From assembly GCF_004362525.1 (NCBI RefSeq), contig NZ_SNXS01000002.1, positions 186,001 through 250,000 of the forward strand: a stretch of DNA of 64,000 nucleotides, in the 5' to 3' direction. The position numbers and the translations under genes are program-made. This document shows positions 62,911-64,000 of this stretch, piece after piece (positions within the stretch are counted from its first letter, which is position 1; each line of letters begins with the position of its first letter). Source of the DNA: Roseateles toxinivorans (lineage in GTDB: Bacteria > Pseudomonadota > Gammaproteobacteria > Burkholderiales > Burkholderiaceae_C). Under the pieces are notes generated by a model. It was not told where the DNA came from and made no database searches. It was given only the letters and a program-made list of their open reading frames with translations.

Positions 62911-64000
62911 TCAGGCTTCGTCGAGTTCGACCGCCTGGGCGCTGCTCACTACCGCCGCATCGCCCACCACCACACGGTTGCGGCCGCCGTGCTTGGCCAC
63001 ATAGCAGGCCGCGTCGGCGGCGCGCATCAAGGCCTCGGTGCTCTCATACGCGCCGTTGCTGCTGATCACGCCGATACTGGCGCCCACGCCCAGGGTCTGA
63101 CCGTCCCAGACCAGGCGGTAGGCCTCGATCTCGCGGCGTATCGCCTCGGCAATGTCCAGGGCGCGGTTCAGCGGGCAGAACGGCAGCAGCACGGCAAACT
63201 CGTCGCCGCCCAGCCGAGCGACCATATCGTTCTGCCTTACCTGCGCCACCATCAGCAGGGCCAGATCACATAGCAGCTTGTCGCCGGCGGCATGGCCGGC
63301 GCTGTCATTGACCTGCTTGAAGCGGTCCAGATCGAGGAACAGGGCGCAGAACGAGGGCTCTTCCACCGTCCTGGGCGCCTCAAAGGCCAGTTTCAGTTCC
63401 TGCTCGAAGACCAAGCGGTTGCTCAGCCCGGTGAGTGGATCATGGCCGGCCTGCCAGGACAGCTGCTTCTGGGCCTCCAGCTCGGCCGTGACGTCCTCGA
63501 TGATCCAGATCGTGCCGGCCTGGAAGTCACCCTTGACCACCTCACGGGCGCGCATGCGGCCATGGAACTCGCTGCCATCGGGCCGCATGAAGCGGGCATT
63601 GCCGTCAAAGTAGCCAGAATCCGCAAAACTCAGGCGCACGCTCTCGACCAGGCCCGCACGGTCCTCGCTCATGATCTGGATCGCGTCGATCGGCTCACCA
63701 ACCAGGCTTTGCACCGACCGCCCCAGCAGGCGCGCCAGGTGCTCGCTGATCAGCTCGATGCGGCCGCTGCGGGCGAACGCGATGCCCACCGGTGCCAGGT
63801 CGAGCATGGCGCGCAACTGGTCGAGCAGATGACGTGTTTCAGCACCGCGCTGCTCGCGCTGCTCCACCACTTCGCGAAAGGCGCGCGCCAGGCGGCCGAT
63901 CTCACTGTCTTCCTCCAGCCAGTCACGGCCCATCATGCCCTCGGGCTGCAACAGCAGACCCTCGGCCTGGGACTGCAGCCGGCGCACCGAGCGGGTAGAC
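62911..64000 (-). CDS. HAMP-PAS-GGDEF diguanylate cyclase, 5' part outside the window
   Basis: The frame is open to the right edge, so the N terminus, probably with membrane segments, is missing. The visible 363 residues begin in a HAMP-like helix (TRSVRRLQSQAEG), then a PAS domain (LDLAPVGIAFARSGRIELISEHLARLLGRS) and a GGDEF domain with intact RLGGDEF; the segment FLDLDRFKQVNDSAGHAAGD is typical of active cyclases. A C-terminal tail follows (AVVSSAQAVELDEA). It is tail-to-tail with the peptide exporter gene (8-base gap) and is probably unrelated to it. Confidence 0.92.
   Translation of the reverse strand, partial: STRSVRRLQSQAEGLLLQPEGMMGRDWLEEDSEIGRLARAFREVVEQREQRGAETRHLLDQLRAMLDLAPVGIAFARSGRIELISEHLARLLGRSVQSLVGEPIDAIQIMSEDRAGLVESVRLSFADSGYFDGNARFMRPDGSEFHGRMRAREVVKGDFQAGTIWIIEDVTAELEAQKQLSWQAGHDPLTGLSNRLVFEQELKLAFEAPRTVEEPSFCALFLDLDRFKQVNDSAGHAAGDKLLCDLALLMVAQVRQNDMVARLGGDEFAVLLPFCPLNRALDIAEAIRREIEAYRLVWDGQTLGVGASIGVISSNGAYESTEALMRAADAACYVAKHGGRNRVVVGDAAVVSSAQAVELDEA

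Overview
The window is high-GC DNA carrying densely packed chromosomal genes. The gene content points to a betaproteobacterium of the order Burkholderiales, most likely the Rubrivivax-Leptothrix-Roseateles side of the order. Support for this includes PEP-CTERM anchored exported proteins, two 3-hydroxybutyrate-oligomer hydrolases (PHB metabolism), an RHH-less PutA with a divergent Lrp-type regulator, protocatechuate 3,4-dioxygenase, and many LysR/AraC/LuxR regulators next to the genes they probably control. The placement is an inference from gene families; no rRNA or tRNA gene was seen. No gene-free stretch exceeds about 210 bases. Layout, left to right. 1-8.7 kb: exported hypothetical protein, prfC (release factor 3), two PEP-CTERM genes, a divergent EamA transporter/LysR pair, and a secreted subtilisin-like protease. 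8.7-12.8 kb: a LuxR-HTH regulator and the first lipoprotein oligomer hydrolase, then an AraC-VOC pair. 12.9-15.8 kb: a stress-flavoured cluster (flavodoxin-fold oxidoreductase, OsmC, small Rho-N-like protein, HPF-like protein, SRPBCC protein). 15.9-20.8 kb: UvrD-like helicase, ABC_membrane_2-type exporter, MBL hydrolase. 21-26.3 kb: third PEP-CTERM protein, second oligomer hydrolase with a divergent PAS-LuxR regulator, then an AraC gene coupled to ubiA. 26.3-30.5 kb: ECF sigma factor divergent from a Ser/Thr kinase, and an outer-membrane-like protein. 30.5-37 kb: ubiC-proC, an iodotyrosine-deiodinase-like flavoprotein, putA with its Lrp-type regulator. 37-38.1 kb: FitAB/VapBC-type toxin-antitoxin and a small orphan gene. 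38.1-44.4 kb: PAP2 phosphatase, pcaHG, a GGDEF/EAL protein, fadH. 44.5-51.4 kb: DUF427, GlxA-type regulator, MBL protein, pirin-azoR with a divergent LysR, EamA transporter, AlkD-like protein and a membrane protein. 51.6-57.8 kb: periplasmic thioredoxin, GST, and an operon of MaoC, TAP-like hydrolase and NatAB-type ABC exporter. The most interesting locus is 57.8-62.9 kb. A LuxR-family regulator with an autoinducer-type N-terminal domain lies upstream of a 48-codon gene whose product has a textbook double-glycine leader and an 11-residue tail. This is followed by an HlyD-type adaptor and an ABC exporter with an intact C39 leader peptidase. Two lux-box-like CTG-N10-CAG sites share 12 of 16 bases; one lies before the regulator and one before the peptide gene. 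I read this as a LuxR-controlled, secreted short-peptide system (signal or bacteriocin-like). No luxI, outer-membrane channel, modification enzyme or immunity gene is visible. The window ends inside a GGDEF-domain gene.
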